A DNA stretch of 64,000 nt from Nonomuraea sp. PA05 (lineage in GTDB: Bacteria; Actinomycetota; Actinomycetes; Streptosporangiales; Streptosporangiaceae): the NCBI RefSeq assembly GCF_008086045.1, contig NZ_VSEY01000024.1, positions 1 to 64,000 on the forward strand, read 5' to 3'. The notes under the pieces were generated by a model, which was not told where the DNA came from, did no database searches, and saw only the letters and a list, made by a program, of their open reading frames with translations. Position numbers and translations under genes: made by a program. This document shows, piece after piece, positions 1-10,931 of this stretch. Positions within the stretch are counted from its first letter, which is position 1. Each line of letters opens with the position of its first letter.

Positions 1-155
1 GTCCGGTACCGGAGGGGGGGGGGGGGGGGGGGGGGACGGGCGCGCACCGCCGCGCGGCCGCTCCCCCGCCGGGGGCCCCCCGGGGCGGCGGGGGGGGGGC
101 AGCCGATCCCGCTCCCCCCGCCGGTGCCCTGCTCGCGAGGCTCGTTCGCGTTCAT
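1..155 (-). CDS. Possible partial leftward CDS, low-complexity N-terminus
   Basis: An ATG at 155 reading leftwards is preceded by a good ribosome-binding site (GGGAG, 7 bases upstream) and stays open to the window edge. The first residues (MNANEPREQGTGGG) are plausible, but the rest is Pro/Gly/Arg-rich because the frame crosses runs of 10 and 22 guanines on the plus strand. A perfect palindrome sits 22 bases upstream of the start, where an operator would lie. The product cannot be recognised. The G runs may be real low complexity or a contig-end artefact, so the frame is not secure. Confidence 0.3.
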   Translation of the reverse strand, partial: MNANEPREQGTGGGSGIGCPPPAAPGGPRRGSGRAAVRARPPPPPPPLRYR

Positions 156-176
156 CTTCCATCTCCCTCAAATCCC

Positions 177-196
177 GTTGACACCAGGGTGTCAAC
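177..196. promoter_or_regulatory. Perfect 20-bp palindrome, likely operator
   Basis: GTTGACACCAGGGTGTCAAC is a perfect inverted repeat (9-2-9). It lies just upstream of the possible leftward start at 155 and contains TTGACA on both strands, so it could overlap a -35 element. TetR-family regulators of fatty-acid genes often bind sites of this symmetry; the acyl-CoA ligase next door fits that, but the assignment is inference. Confidence 0.5.
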
Positions 197-233
197 AGGC
201 GCGTAAGCGCTGCTTAAGGGGGAGATTCGCGGG

Positions 234-287
234 GGGTGGCCCGGCCTGACGACGGCCTTATCGATCGAGGTCGGAGCCGGGCCGCCC
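234..287 (-). terminator. Candidate terminator after the acyl-CoA ligase
   Basis: Arms at 234-245 and 276-287 pair over 12 positions (core GGCCCGGC with GCCGGGCC, one G-T wobble), with a further short CGAC/GTCG pairing inside the loop. It lies 23 bases beyond the stop of the minus-strand ligase. No long T tract follows, as is usual in actinomycetes. Confidence 0.45.
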
Positions 288-309
288 AGCCAAAAATGTG
301 TCCAAGATT

Positions 310-1845
310 TTACTTTTTCGCCGGCCAGTACTCGTCGCGCAGCAGCCGCTTGTAGAGCTTGCCCGTGGGATGCCTGGGCAGCTCCTCCCGGAAGTCGACC
401 GACTTGGGGCACTTGTAGTGCGCCAGCTGCTCCCGGCAGTACGCGATCAGCTCCGCCTCCAGCGCGGGCCCCGCCTCGTCCATGGACAGCGGCGCGACCA
501 CGGCCTTGACCTGCTCGCCCATCTCGTCGTCCGGCACCCCGAAGACGGCCACGTCCGCCACCTTCGGATGCACCGACAGCACGTTCTCGGCCTCCTGCGG
601 GTAGATGTTCACCCCGCCCGAGATGATCATGTACGAGCGCCGGTCGGTGAGGTACAGGAAGCCCTCCTCGTCCAGGTAGCCGATGTCCCCCAGGGTGGTC
701 CAGCCGCGCCCGAGCGGGTCCTGGGACGAGCGGGTCTTGTCGGGGTCGCCGTGGTACTCGAAGCGGCCGCCGTTCTCGAAGTAGATCGTGCCGTGCTCGC
801 CGGGCGGCAGGTCGTCGCCGTTCTCGTCGCAGATGTGCACGACGCCGAGCAGGGAGCGGCCGACGGTGCCCTTGTGCCGGAGCCAGTCGCCGGGGCCGAC
901 GTAGAGGAACCCGTTGCCCTCGGTGCCCGCGTAGTACTCGTGGATGACCGGGCCCCACCAGTCGATCATCCGCTCCTTGACGGGGACGGGGCAGGGCGCG
1001 GCGGCGTGGATGGCGTACGTGAGCGAGGAGATGTCGTACTTCGCCCGGGTCTCTTCTGGCAGCTTGAGCATCTTGATGAACATCGTCGGCACGAGCTGCG
1101 TGTGCGTCACCTTGTACCGCTCGACCAGCGCCAGGTACTGCTCGGGGTCGAAGCGTTCCATCACCACCACCGTGGCGCCGAGCCGCTGGAAGGTCAGGCA
1201 GTAGCGCAGCGGCGCGGCGTGGTAGAGCGGCGCGGGCGAGAGGTAGACGCTGTCGGGCGTGGGTGCGAACAGGCCCTGAATGAGCTTGAACAGCATGCCG
1301 GGCTCGTCGAGCGGGCCGTGCGTGGCGGCCAGCTTGACGCCCTTGGGGCGGCCCGTGGTGCCCGAGGAGTAGAGCATGTCGGCGCCGGTGCACTCGTCCT
1401 CGACGGGGGTGACCGGCTGCTTGGCCACCGCCTCCTCGTACGGCTCGAAGCCGTCGGCCACGCCGTCCAGCATGAGCCGCAACTCGACGCCGGGGGTGGC
1501 GCCGGTGATCGAGGTGGCGACGGCGGCCAGGCCGGCGCTGGAGATGAAGACGCGCGCGCCGCAGTTGTTGACGATGTAGGCCAGCTCGTCAGTCTGCAGC
1601 CGCGAGCTGATCGGTGTGTAGTACAGGCCCGAGCGGTGCGCCGCCCAGGCGACGGCCAGGAAGAGAGGGTGGTTGCCGAGCATGAACGCGATGTGGTCGC
1701 CCGGCCGCAGTCCCGCCGCGCGGAACAGATGGGCCAGCCGGTTCGACTCCTCGTCCAGTTCGCGGAAGGTGATGATCTGACCGGAGCCCGCCATGATCAC
1801 AGCGGGCTTGTCGGGGGTGACTGCTGCGATGGCTCCCGGATGCAT
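310..1845 (-). CDS. Acyl-CoA synthetase / AMP-dependent ligase (FadD-like)
   Basis: A 511-residue ANL-superfamily ligase that should activate a carboxylic acid to acyl-AMP and then acyl-CoA in the cytoplasm. The P-loop-like motif YSSGTTGRPKG is at about residue 157, the GDIGYLDEEGFLYLTDR hinge region lies near residue 385, and the C-terminal PTGKLYKR carries the catalytic Lys. Length is typical of FadD4-type long- or medium-chain ligases. The ATG at 1845 has no Shine-Dalgarno but follows a TACTGT -10-like hexamer by about ten bases, so the mRNA may be nearly leaderless. Substrate is not readable. It stands alone, separated from metQ by 90 bases on the same strand. Confidence 0.88.
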   Translation of the reverse strand: MHPGAIAAVTPDKPAVIMAGSGQIITFRELDEESNRLAHLFRAAGLRPGDHIAFMLGNHPLFLAVAWAAHRSGLYYTPISSRLQTDELAYIVNNCGARVFISSAGLAAVATSITGATPGVELRLMLDGVADGFEPYEEAVAKQPVTPVEDECTGADMLYSSGTTGRPKGVKLAATHGPLDEPGMLFKLIQGLFAPTPDSVYLSPAPLYHAAPLRYCLTFQRLGATVVVMERFDPEQYLALVERYKVTHTQLVPTMFIKMLKLPEETRAKYDISSLTYAIHAAAPCPVPVKERMIDWWGPVIHEYYAGTEGNGFLYVGPGDWLRHKGTVGRSLLGVVHICDENGDDLPPGEHGTIYFENGGRFEYHGDPDKTRSSQDPLGRGWTTLGDIGYLDEEGFLYLTDRRSYMIISGGVNIYPQEAENVLSVHPKVADVAVFGVPDDEMGEQVKAVVAPLSMDEAGPALEAELIAYCREQLAHYKCPKSVDFREELPRHPTGKLYKRLLRDEYWPAKK

Positions 1846-1934
1846 GAACAGAACAGTATTCGGTTACTTGCCCGCCACGCCAGAACCCGGACGGTGGAGC
1901 CGCGGCCTCCCGGCGGGGACCGCGGCTCCGGAGA

Positions 1935-2774
1935 TCACTCGGCCGCGATGACCGAGCCCTCGTACTTCTGCTTGATGAAGTCCTTGACCTTCTGGTCCTG
2001 CAGCAGCTTGCCGAGGGTGACGATGTTGGCGTCCTTCTCGTGGCCGGCCTGCACGACCAGGCCGTTCACGTACGGGTTGCCCTCGGTCTTCTCCAGCACC
2101 AGCGCCTGCGAGGCGGGCTTGAGACCGGCCTCGATGGCGTAGTTGCCGTTGATCACCGCGGCGTCCACGTCCTCCAGCGAACGCGGGAGCTGCGCCGCCT
2201 CAAGCGGCTTGAACTGCAGGTTCTTCGGGTTGCCCGTCACGTCGCGCTCGGTCGCGGCGGTGCCGGCACCGTCCTTGAGCGTGACGATGCCGTTGTCGGC
2301 GAGCAGCTTGAGCGCGCGGCCGAGGTTGGTGGCGTCGTTCGGCAGGGCCACGGTGGCGCCGGCGGCCAGGGCGGAGACGTCCGTGATCTTCTTGGAGTAG
2401 AGGCCGAGCGGCTCCAGGTGCACCGGGGTGACGAAGCTCAGCTTGGTGCCCTTGGTGGTGTTGAAGTCGTCCAGGTACGGCTTGTGCTGGAAGAAGTTGG
2501 CCGTGAGCTGGCCCTCCTCCAGCTGCACGTTCGGCTGCACGTAGTCGGTGAACTCGACGACCTCCAGCTTGAGGCCGGCGGCCGGGGCCAGGTTGTCCTT
2601 GACGAAGTTGAGGATCTCGGCGTGCGGCACGGGGCTGGCGCCGACCTTCAGCACGGCGTCGGCGCCCTCGGCCGCCGTGGCACCGGTGGTGCTTTCGGTC
2701 GCGGGCTGCGACGTGCCGCATGCGGCGAGCGACAGAGCCAGCGCGACGGCACCCACAAGGCGGTGGATTTTCAT
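1935..2774 (-). CDS. metQ: Methionine ABC transporter substrate-binding lipoprotein
   Basis: A 279-residue NlpA/MetQ-family lipoprotein. The signal peptide ends in a lipobox (LSLAACG, Cys at about 19), so the mature protein is anchored outside the membrane. Family hallmarks include KVGASPVPHAEIL near the start, EFTDYVQPNVQL and FFQHKPYLDDFN, and the QxKVKDFIKQKYEGSVI end. It captures methionine (D or L) and delivers it to MetI-MetN. The ATG at 2774 has an AAGGA site. Last gene of the metN-metI-metQ operon, nine bases after metI. Confidence 0.93.
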   Translation of the reverse strand: MKIHRLVGAVALALSLAACGTSQPATESTTGATAAEGADAVLKVGASPVPHAEILNFVKDNLAPAAGLKLEVVEFTDYVQPNVQLEEGQLTANFFQHKPYLDDFNTTKGTKLSFVTPVHLEPLGLYSKKITDVSALAAGATVALPNDATNLGRALKLLADNGIVTLKDGAGTAATERDVTGNPKNLQFKPLEAAQLPRSLEDVDAAVINGNYAIEAGLKPASQALVLEKTEGNPYVNGLVVQAGHEKDANIVTLGKLLQDQKVKDFIKQKYEGSVIAAE

Positions 2775-2783
2775 GACTTTTCC

Positions 2784-3440
2784 TTACTTATGTGAAAGGC
2801 GCCGAGCGACCCAGTCGCCCAGGCTCTGCAGGAGTTGCACGATCACGAGCAGCAGCACGACCGTCACGATCATGAGGAGCGTCTCGAACCGCTGGTACCC
2901 GTACCGGACGGCCAGGTCGCCCAGCCCGCCGCCGCCCAGCGTGCCGGCCATCGCGGAGTAGCCGATCAGCGCGACGACGGTCACGGTGAGGCCCGCCACC
3001 AGGCCGGGCAGCGCCTCCGGCAGCAGGACCTTGCGGACGATGGCGGTCCTGCTCGCGCCCATGGCCTGGGCGGCCTGCACCACGTCCGTGCCGACCTCCC
3101 TGAGCGCGGTCTCGACCAGCCGGGCGAAGAACGGCACCGCGCCGACCGTCAGCGGCACCACGAACGCGGCGGTCCCGATGGTGGTGCCGACGACGAGCCG
3201 GGTGAACGGGATGATCGCGATCATCAGCACGATGAACGGCAGCGACCGCCCGACGTTCACCACGAACCCGAGCCCCGTCTTGAACGCCGGCAGCGGACGC
3301 AGCCCGTCCCGGTCGAACACCACGAGCGCCACGCCCAGCGGCAGCCCGAGCAGCACGGTGAACAGCGTCGACCAGCCCACCATCTGCGCGGTCTCCACCG
3401 TCGCCGGCCACAGCAGCGGCAGCATCTCTTCCCAGGTCAC
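2784..3440 (-). CDS. metI: Methionine ABC transporter permease
   Basis: A 218-residue permease of the MetI family with about five to six membrane segments. The EAA-type loop lies around GASRTAIVRKVLLPEALPGL. It forms the membrane channel for methionine with MetN and MetQ. The GTG start at 3440 overlaps the metN stop by four bases (GTGA), which argues for translational coupling and against longer frames running back into metN. Confidence 0.9.
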   Translation of the reverse strand: MTWEEMLPLLWPATVETAQMVGWSTLFTVLLGLPLGVALVVFDRDGLRPLPAFKTGLGFVVNVGRSLPFIVLMIAIIPFTRLVVGTTIGTAAFVVPLTVGAVPFFARLVETALREVGTDVVQAAQAMGASRTAIVRKVLLPEALPGLVAGLTVTVVALIGYSAMAGTLGGGGLGDLAVRYGYQRFETLLMIVTVVLLLVIVQLLQSLGDWVARRLSHK

Positions 3441-4390
3441 GACGCCTCCTCCACGATCAGGCAGGTCTCCCGCAGGTACGCCAGCGCCGCGGGCGCCTCG
3501 GCGCCGTCCAGCGCCACCCGCAGGCGCCCGACGGACCCGGCGGCCAGGTCCTCGATGGAGCCGCCCAGGATGCTCAGGTCCACGTCGAACTTGCGCACCA
3601 CCTCCGACACCACGGGCCGGCCCGGCTCGCCGGTGAACGTCAGCGTCACCGAGCCCGCGGGGGCCGGCTCGGGCAGCGGGAAGATCTCCCTGGTCAGGCG
3701 GGATCCGGGCGTCCTGATCAGGTCGGCGATGGCGCCGGACTCCTCGATGCGGCCCTGGGACATGATGGCGACCGAGTCGCACACGCTCTTGACCACGTTC
3801 ATCTCGTGGGTGATCAGCAGGATCGTCAGGCCCAGCTCCGCGTTCAGCCGCTTGAGCAGGGCCAGGATCGACTGCGTGGTGGCCGGGTCGAGCGCCGAGG
3901 TGGCCTCGTCCGACAGCAGGACCGACGGGTTGCCCGCCAGCGCCCTGGCGATGCCGACGCGTTGTTTCTGGCCGCCGGAGAGCTGGTGCGGGCGGTCCTT
4001 GCCGCGGCCCGCCAGGCCGACCAGCTCCAGCAGCTCGCCGACGCGGCGCTCGCGCTCGGCCCTGGGCACGCCCATGACCTCCAGCGGGAAGGCCACGTTC
4101 CCGGCGACCGTGCGCGAGGAGAGCAGCGCGAAGTGCTGGTGAATCATGCCGATGCGCTGCCTGGCGCGGTTCAGGTCGCGGTCGCCGAGCGCGGTCAGGT
4201 CCTGGCCCGCGACGGTGACGGTGCCCGCGGTGGGGCGTTCGAGCAGGTTGACGCAACGCAGCAGCGTGCTCTTGCCGGCGCCGCTCTGGCCGAGCACGCC
4301 GTGGATCTCGCCTTCGCGCACGTGCAGGTCCACGCCGTCCAACGCGACGGTCGTGCCGTACTGCTTGCGCAGGCCTGAAGCCTGGATCAC
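3437..4390 (-). CDS. metN: Methionine ABC transporter ATP-binding protein
   Basis: A 317-residue ABC ATPase: Walker A GQSGAGKST near residue 34, signature LSGGQ near 137, Walker B with LLSDEATSALD. The C-terminal region (about 240-317, FDVDLSILGGSIEDL) is a NIL domain, which in this family senses methionine and inhibits transport allosterically. GTG start at 4390. First gene of metN-metI-metQ. I searched the 5' leader for SAM-riboswitch consensus and found none. Confidence 0.92.
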   Translation of the reverse strand: MIQASGLRKQYGTTVALDGVDLHVREGEIHGVLGQSGAGKSTLLRCVNLLERPTAGTVTVAGQDLTALGDRDLNRARQRIGMIHQHFALLSSRTVAGNVAFPLEVMGVPRAERERRVGELLELVGLAGRGKDRPHQLSGGQKQRVGIARALAGNPSVLLSDEATSALDPATTQSILALLKRLNAELGLTILLITHEMNVVKSVCDSVAIMSQGRIEESGAIADLIRTPGSRLTREIFPLPEPAPAGSVTLTFTGEPGRPVVSEVVRKFDVDLSILGGSIEDLAAGSVGRLRVALDGAEAPAALAYLRETCLIVEEAS

Positions 4391-4719
4391 TGGGATTCCC
4401 CATGGCTGAGGGCGGCCGGGGCCGCGGGAACGTACATCACCGGTGGAGGAGGGCTGGAGGTCAGCGCGTGCCGGGGTGGAAGGGCAGGTGACTCAGCCTG
4501 CGCAGCACGAAAACGGGTGCGATCATGACGACCTTCGAGGAGAACGGGCGGACGGGTTGCTCTTAACGGGCCGGCATTCGCCCCATACGCATGCGTCGAC
4601 ACGCGGCCCCCGTCAGGGGAGCGCCGCGGCCGGTCACGTATGCCTCGTTCACGCCGTTGCTAACGCCGGAGTGATATCCCGGTATTCCTGATCTGTTTCG
4701 TGATCTGCGTCACGACGTG
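4391..4719. other. Intergenic leader between lon terminator and metN
   Basis: About 330 bases without a gene I can support. It should contain the metN promoter and 5' leader, read leftwards. Short GC-rich inverted repeats are present, but I could not match SAM-I, SAM-II or SAM-IV core sequences, and no clear -35/-10 pair stands out. Confidence 0.4.
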
Positions 4720-4769
4720 CGAACACCCCGCCGCGCGCCCTGGGAAGGCCGGGCGCGGCGGGGTGTTCG
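4720..4769 (-). terminator. Strong hairpin terminator downstream of lon
   Basis: Arms at 4720-4740 and 4751-4769 pair almost perfectly (CGAACACCCCGCCGCGC with its complement, one 2-base bulge) around a ten-base loop. It begins 24 bases past the lon stop on the minus strand and would also block read-through towards metN. Confidence 0.75.
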
Positions 4770-4792
4770 TCCCCGGGGTTCGTCCCCGGGGG

Positions 4793-7153
<2,361 letters not shown>

Positions 7154-7167
7154 GCGAACTCCAAAGG

Positions 7168-7188
7168 GTTGAGTTATACCGGCTCAAC
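7168..7188. promoter_or_regulatory. HAIR-like HspR operator in front of lon
   Basis: GTTGAGT, 7 bases, GCTCAAC: an inverted repeat with the 7-7-7 geometry of HAIR (CTTGAGT-N7-ACTCAAG). Eleven of the fourteen consensus positions match, and the outer changes are symmetric. It is 15 bases upstream of the lon start. HspR repression of lon through HAIR is known in Streptomyces. Confidence 0.75.
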
Positions 7189-7266
7189 TCATCGGAGCCT
7201 CGCGGTGTTCCCTTCCTTGCCGCTGTTCGCTCACGGCGATCGTAATCTTGTAAGCGGTACCTGAGG

Positions 7267-8775
7267 GTGACGGGAACGTCAAACCCTGGTGTGACGACCC
7301 GCCGCGCTTCCCCTCGTAAGCTTGACCAGGTGATCCGCGTCCCGTTCCGGCGGTCCGACGCCCCCCGGCGCCCGAGTCAGGGGGTGCGGGAGACCGGCCG
7401 CAAGCTCCTCCGGCCGTTCGTGCTGGCCCTGTTCGAGGGCGACGCCGATCCCCCGTTCGCCGCCCGCCGCCTCACGTTCAGGACACCCCGGTGGCTGGGC
7501 GCGCTGGTGCCCGCCAGGTCCTACGACCTCGTCCGGGCCGCCGACCTCCTGCTGGCCGTCCTCCTGTACGGCATCATGATCAGCACGGGCCTCGACTGGA
7601 ACGACACCGCGGCCCGCGCCCACATCGCCAATCCGCGTATCCCCGGCCCGGCCCCGCTGATCTTCATGTACCTGATCGCGATCGGCGTCTCCCTGCCCGT
7701 CGCGCTGCGCGACCGATGGCCGCTCGCGGCCTGGCGGGTCGCCGCCGTGATGCTTCCCCTGATCGTCTACGTGACCATGACGGTCGGCGACGTCGTGCCG
7801 CCCTACCCCATCGCGGCCATCCTCATGTACCTGCTCGTCCTCTACTCGGTCGCGGTCAGGTGCGAGCGGCGGATCACGGTGGGCGTCTGGGCGCTGACGG
7901 TCCTGTCCGTCTGGATCGTGCACCCCGACTCCATGTTCCTGGCCACGATCATCGCCTCGGTCGCCGTCCTGTTCGGCTACAACGTGCGCGCGCGGCGCAC
8001 CGCCACCGCCCGCCTCGTCGAGGAGGAGCAGCGCACGCGGGAGGCGGAGAGCGCGCAGTCGGTGCTGGAGGAGCGCGCCCGCATCGCGCGCGAGCTGCAC
8101 GACGTGGTCGCGCACCACATGTCGGTGATCGCCATCCAGGCGGAGGCGGTGCCGCTCAAGGCGGCCGGCGACGTCGCCCAGCTCGAAGCCGGGCTGGCCG
8201 AGATCAGGGGGCTGTCCCTGGAGGCCATCGCGGAGCTGCGGCAGGTGCTCGGCGTGCTGCGCGACCCGCAGGGCCGCACCGACACCGCGCCGCAGCCCGG
8301 GCTCGACCGGGTCGACGAGCTGGTCTCCAACGCGCGCGCCGCCGGGCTGACCGTGCTGGTCAAGCGGTCGGGGGCGCTCGGCGGGCAGCCGCAGGCGGTG
8401 GAGCTGTCCGCGTACCGGATCGTGCAGGAGTCGCTGTCGAACGCGATGCGGCACGCGCCCGGCGCCACCGTCGCGGTGGACATCGCCCGGCGGGGCGACG
8501 AACTGCGGCTGCGCATCGTCAACGGGCCGGGCGCCGGGCAGGAGGCTGGGTCTGCTTCTCCGGGCGGGCCGGGTTCTGCGGGCGGATCGAGTTCTCCGGG
8601 CGGGTCAGGCTCTACGGGCGGGCCGGGTTCTCCGGGGCGTGGGGCCGGGCAGGGGCTGGTGGGGATGCGGGAGCGGGCGGCGCTGCTCGGGGGCAGGCTC
8701 GACGCCGGGCCCGTCGACGGCGGAGGTTTCGAAGTGATCGCGACGTTACCCGTCGCGGAGAGGGAGAGCGCTTGA
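7267..8775 (+). CDS. Two-component sensor histidine kinase (HisKA_3 / NarL-partner type)
   Basis: A 502-residue membrane kinase. An N-terminal region with about five hydrophobic segments (residues 75-240) precedes the HisKA_3 dimerisation box ARIARELHDVVAHHMS with the phosphoacceptor His near 276, then a HATPase domain (N box SNAMRHAP, final GLVGMRERAALLGG). Between the N and G regions sits an 18-bp tandem repeat coding Gly/Ser/Pro, an unusual expansion inside the ATP lid. A GTG at 7267 is taken as start, but GTGs at 7291 and 7330 are in frame and equally possible. It overlaps its response regulator by four bases (TTGA). The signal sensed is unknown. Confidence 0.88.
   Translation: MTGTSNPGVTTRRASPRKLDQVIRVPFRRSDAPRRPSQGVRETGRKLLRPFVLALFEGDADPPFAARRLTFRTPRWLGALVPARSYDLVRAADLLLAVLLYGIMISTGLDWNDTAARAHIANPRIPGPAPLIFMYLIAIGVSLPVALRDRWPLAAWRVAAVMLPLIVYVTMTVGDVVPPYPIAAILMYLLVLYSVAVRCERRITVGVWALTVLSVWIVHPDSMFLATIIASVAVLFGYNVRARRTATARLVEEEQRTREAESAQSVLEERARIARELHDVVAHHMSVIAIQAEAVPLKAAGDVAQLEAGLAEIRGLSLEAIAELRQVLGVLRDPQGRTDTAPQPGLDRVDELVSNARAAGLTVLVKRSGALGGQPQAVELSAYRIVQESLSNAMRHAPGATVAVDIARRGDELRLRIVNGPGAGQEAGSASPGGPGSAGGSSSPGGSGSTGGPGSPGRGAGQGLVGMRERAALLGGRLDAGPVDGGGFEVIATLPVAERESA
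8556..8627 (+). repeat. 18-bp tandem repeat inside the kinase ATP-binding domain
   Basis: Four units of the type TTCTCCGGGCGGGCCGGG (8556, 8574, 8592, 8610) plus a partial fifth to about 8637. They are in frame and add a Gly-Ser-Pro-rich loop of about 25 residues. Confidence 0.85.
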
Positions 8776-9428
8776 TCCGGGTTCTGATCGCCGACGACCA
8801 GGGCATGGTGCGCACCGGGTTCACGGTGTTCCTGAGCGGCCAGCCGGACATCGAGGTGGTGGGCGAGGCCGCCGACGGGCGTGAGGCCGTCGAACGGGCC
8901 GCCGAGCTGCGGCCCGACGTGGTGCTCATGGACGTGCGGATGCCCGTCATGAACGGCCTGGAGGCCACCAGGGAGCTGATGGCGCGCCAGGACACCGCGA
9001 AGGTGCTCATCCTGACGACGTTCGACCTCGACGACTACGTCTACGAGGCGTTACGGGCGGGGGCCAGCGGGTTCCTGCTCAAGGACGCCTCAGCCGCGCA
9101 GCTCGCCGAGGCCGTCCGGGTGGTGGCGGCCGGGGAGGCGCTCATCGCCCCGGCCATCACCAAGCGGCTGATCACCGAGTTCGCCCGGCTGGGCGGCCCC
9201 CGGGCGGTGACGGGGCGGCGGCTCGACGAGCTGACCGAGCGGGAGACCGAGGTGCTCGGGCTGGTGGCGCAGGCGCTGTCCAACCAGGAGATCGCCGAGC
9301 AGTTGTTCGTGGCGGAGCAGACGGTCAAGACGCATGTGGGGCGGGTGCTGATGAAGCTCGGGCTGCGTGACCGGGCGCAGGCGATCGTGTTCGCGTACGA
9401 GACGGGGCTGGTGCGGCCGGGCGAGTGA
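8772..9428 (+). CDS. LuxR/NarL-family response regulator
   Basis: 218 residues: receiver domain with acidic pocket ADDQ, phosphoacceptor Asp near residue 53 in VVLMDVRMP and Lys in FLLKD, then a LuxR-type helix-turn-helix (LTERETEVLGLVAQALSNQEIAEQL). The TTG at 8772 overlaps the kinase stop (TTGA), so the two are translationally coupled and form one system. It should bind DNA as a dimer when phosphorylated. Targets are not visible here. Confidence 0.92.
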   Translation: MIRVLIADDQGMVRTGFTVFLSGQPDIEVVGEAADGREAVERAAELRPDVVLMDVRMPVMNGLEATRELMARQDTAKVLILTTFDLDDYVYEALRAGASGFLLKDASAAQLAEAVRVVAAGEALIAPAITKRLITEFARLGGPRAVTGRRLDELTERETEVLGLVAQALSNQEIAEQLFVAEQTVKTHVGRVLMKLGLRDRAQAIVFAYETGLVRPGE

Positions 9429-9464
9429 GTTTCCCTGTCACGGCGCGCGTCGTACAGTCGGCGG

Positions 9465-10850
9465 ATGGACCCGGTTGAGCTCTTCCATCAGGTGGCGGCC
9501 ACCGTGCCCGCCTACGGCAGGTTCCTCACCGAGCACGGCGTGCGGCCCGCCGAGATCACCACCCTGGCGGACTTCGCACGCCTGCCCATGACCACCAAGG
9601 AGAACTACACCGGCCGCCACCCCCTCCCCGACCTGTGCAGGAACGGCGTGATCGGCGACATGATCGCCGTCTCCTCCGGCTCCACGGGCGTGCCGTCGTT
9701 CTGGCCGCGCTCGGCGGCGGACGAACGGGTGATCGCCGACCGTTTCGAGGAGGTGTTCGCGGGCTCCTTCGCCGCCCGCGAGCGCCGCACGCTGGCCGTC
9801 GTCTGTTTCGCCCTCGGCACCTGGGTGGGCGGCCTGTTCACCGTCGCCTGCTGCCGCCACCTGGCCGAGCGCGGCCACCCGATCACGGTCGTCGCCCCCG
9901 GCACCGACCGGCGGGAGATCGCGCGGGTGATCCCCGAGCTGGCGCCGCACTTCGACCAGGTCGTCCTGCTGGGTTACCCGCCGTTCCTGAAGAACGTGAT
10001 CGACACCGAGGATCTGCCCTGGGCCGACTGGGACGTCAAGCTGGTGACGGCGGGCGAGGTGTTCAGCGAGGAGTGGCGCACGCTGGTCGCCGAGCGGGCC
10101 GGGATCGCCGACCCGGTGCGCGGCATCGCCTCCCTGTACGGCACCGCCGACGCCGGTGTGCTGGGCAACGAGACGCCGCTGTCGGTGGAGATCCGCCGTT
10201 TCCTGTCCGGCCGTCCCGGCCCGGCCAGGGAGCTGTTCGGCGAGTCGCGGCTGCCGACGCTCGTGCAGTACGACCCCGGCGTGCGCTTCTTCGAGGAGCA
10301 CGAGGGCACCCTGCTGTTCTCGGGCGACAACGGCGTACCGCTCGTCCGCTACCACATCGCCGACGAGGGCGGCGTCATCCCGTACCGGGAGCTGATGGAG
10401 TTCGTGCGGCGAGCCGGCTTCGAGCCGCGGGCGCGGGGCCCCGAGCGCCCCTTCGTGTACGTCTTCGGCCGCAGCCACCACACCGTCTCCTACTACGGCG
10501 CGAACATCTACCCGGAGAACATCGCGATCGGCCTGGAGCAGCCCGGGGTGAGCGCGTACGTGACGGGCAAGTTCGTGCTGGAGACGGTCGAGGACGAGGG
10601 CTACGACCGGCACCTGACCGTGACGGTGGAGCTGATGCCGGGGGAGAAACCGTCCGACGAGGTCGCCCAGGCGGTCGGCGCGTCGATCCTGGCCCAGCTC
10701 CGGCGGCTGAACAGCGAGTTCGCCGCGTACGTGCCGGTGGCGCGGCAGACGCCGTTCGTCAGGCTGCGGGAGTCGGGCGATCCGGAGTACTTCCCGCCGG
10801 GGGCCAAGCACCGCTACACCCGACAGGACGCGGCCCAGAGTTTTCCCTAG
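9465..10850 (+). CDS. Phenylacetate-CoA ligase (PaaK)-like adenylate-forming enzyme
   Basis: 461 residues of the PaaK/AMP-ligase family. The nucleotide-binding motif SSGSTGVPSFW is near residue 70, a substrate-side loop reads SLYGTADAGVLGNE, and a GDNGVPLVRYHIADEGG hinge follows. Such enzymes activate aryl or other carboxylates, or load a carrier protein in natural-product clusters. No phenylacetate catabolic genes are nearby, so the substrate is unknown. It starts 36 bases after the response regulator, with only a weak Shine-Dalgarno. It may be a distant paralogue whose role differs from PaaK. Confidence 0.75.
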   Translation: MDPVELFHQVAATVPAYGRFLTEHGVRPAEITTLADFARLPMTTKENYTGRHPLPDLCRNGVIGDMIAVSSGSTGVPSFWPRSAADERVIADRFEEVFAGSFAARERRTLAVVCFALGTWVGGLFTVACCRHLAERGHPITVVAPGTDRREIARVIPELAPHFDQVVLLGYPPFLKNVIDTEDLPWADWDVKLVTAGEVFSEEWRTLVAERAGIADPVRGIASLYGTADAGVLGNETPLSVEIRRFLSGRPGPARELFGESRLPTLVQYDPGVRFFEEHEGTLLFSGDNGVPLVRYHIADEGGVIPYRELMEFVRRAGFEPRARGPERPFVYVFGRSHHTVSYYGANIYPENIAIGLEQPGVSAYVTGKFVLETVEDEGYDRHLTVTVELMPGEKPSDEVAQAVGASILAQLRRLNSEFAAYVPVARQTPFVRLRESGDPEYFPPGAKHRYTRQDAAQSFP

Positions 10851-10931
10851 CACGATCCCTGGGGCGGACGCGGGCGGCCGGGCCTACCGTCAGTGAGTCG
10901 GCGGCGCGGCTCAGGGGGCGGGTGACGGCTC

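Noticed and set aside
4391..4700. SAM riboswitch upstream of metN
   Set aside because: The leader was read in the metN direction; a GCAACCC stretch is present, but the conserved SAM-I, SAM-II and SAM-IV cores and paired elements are not.
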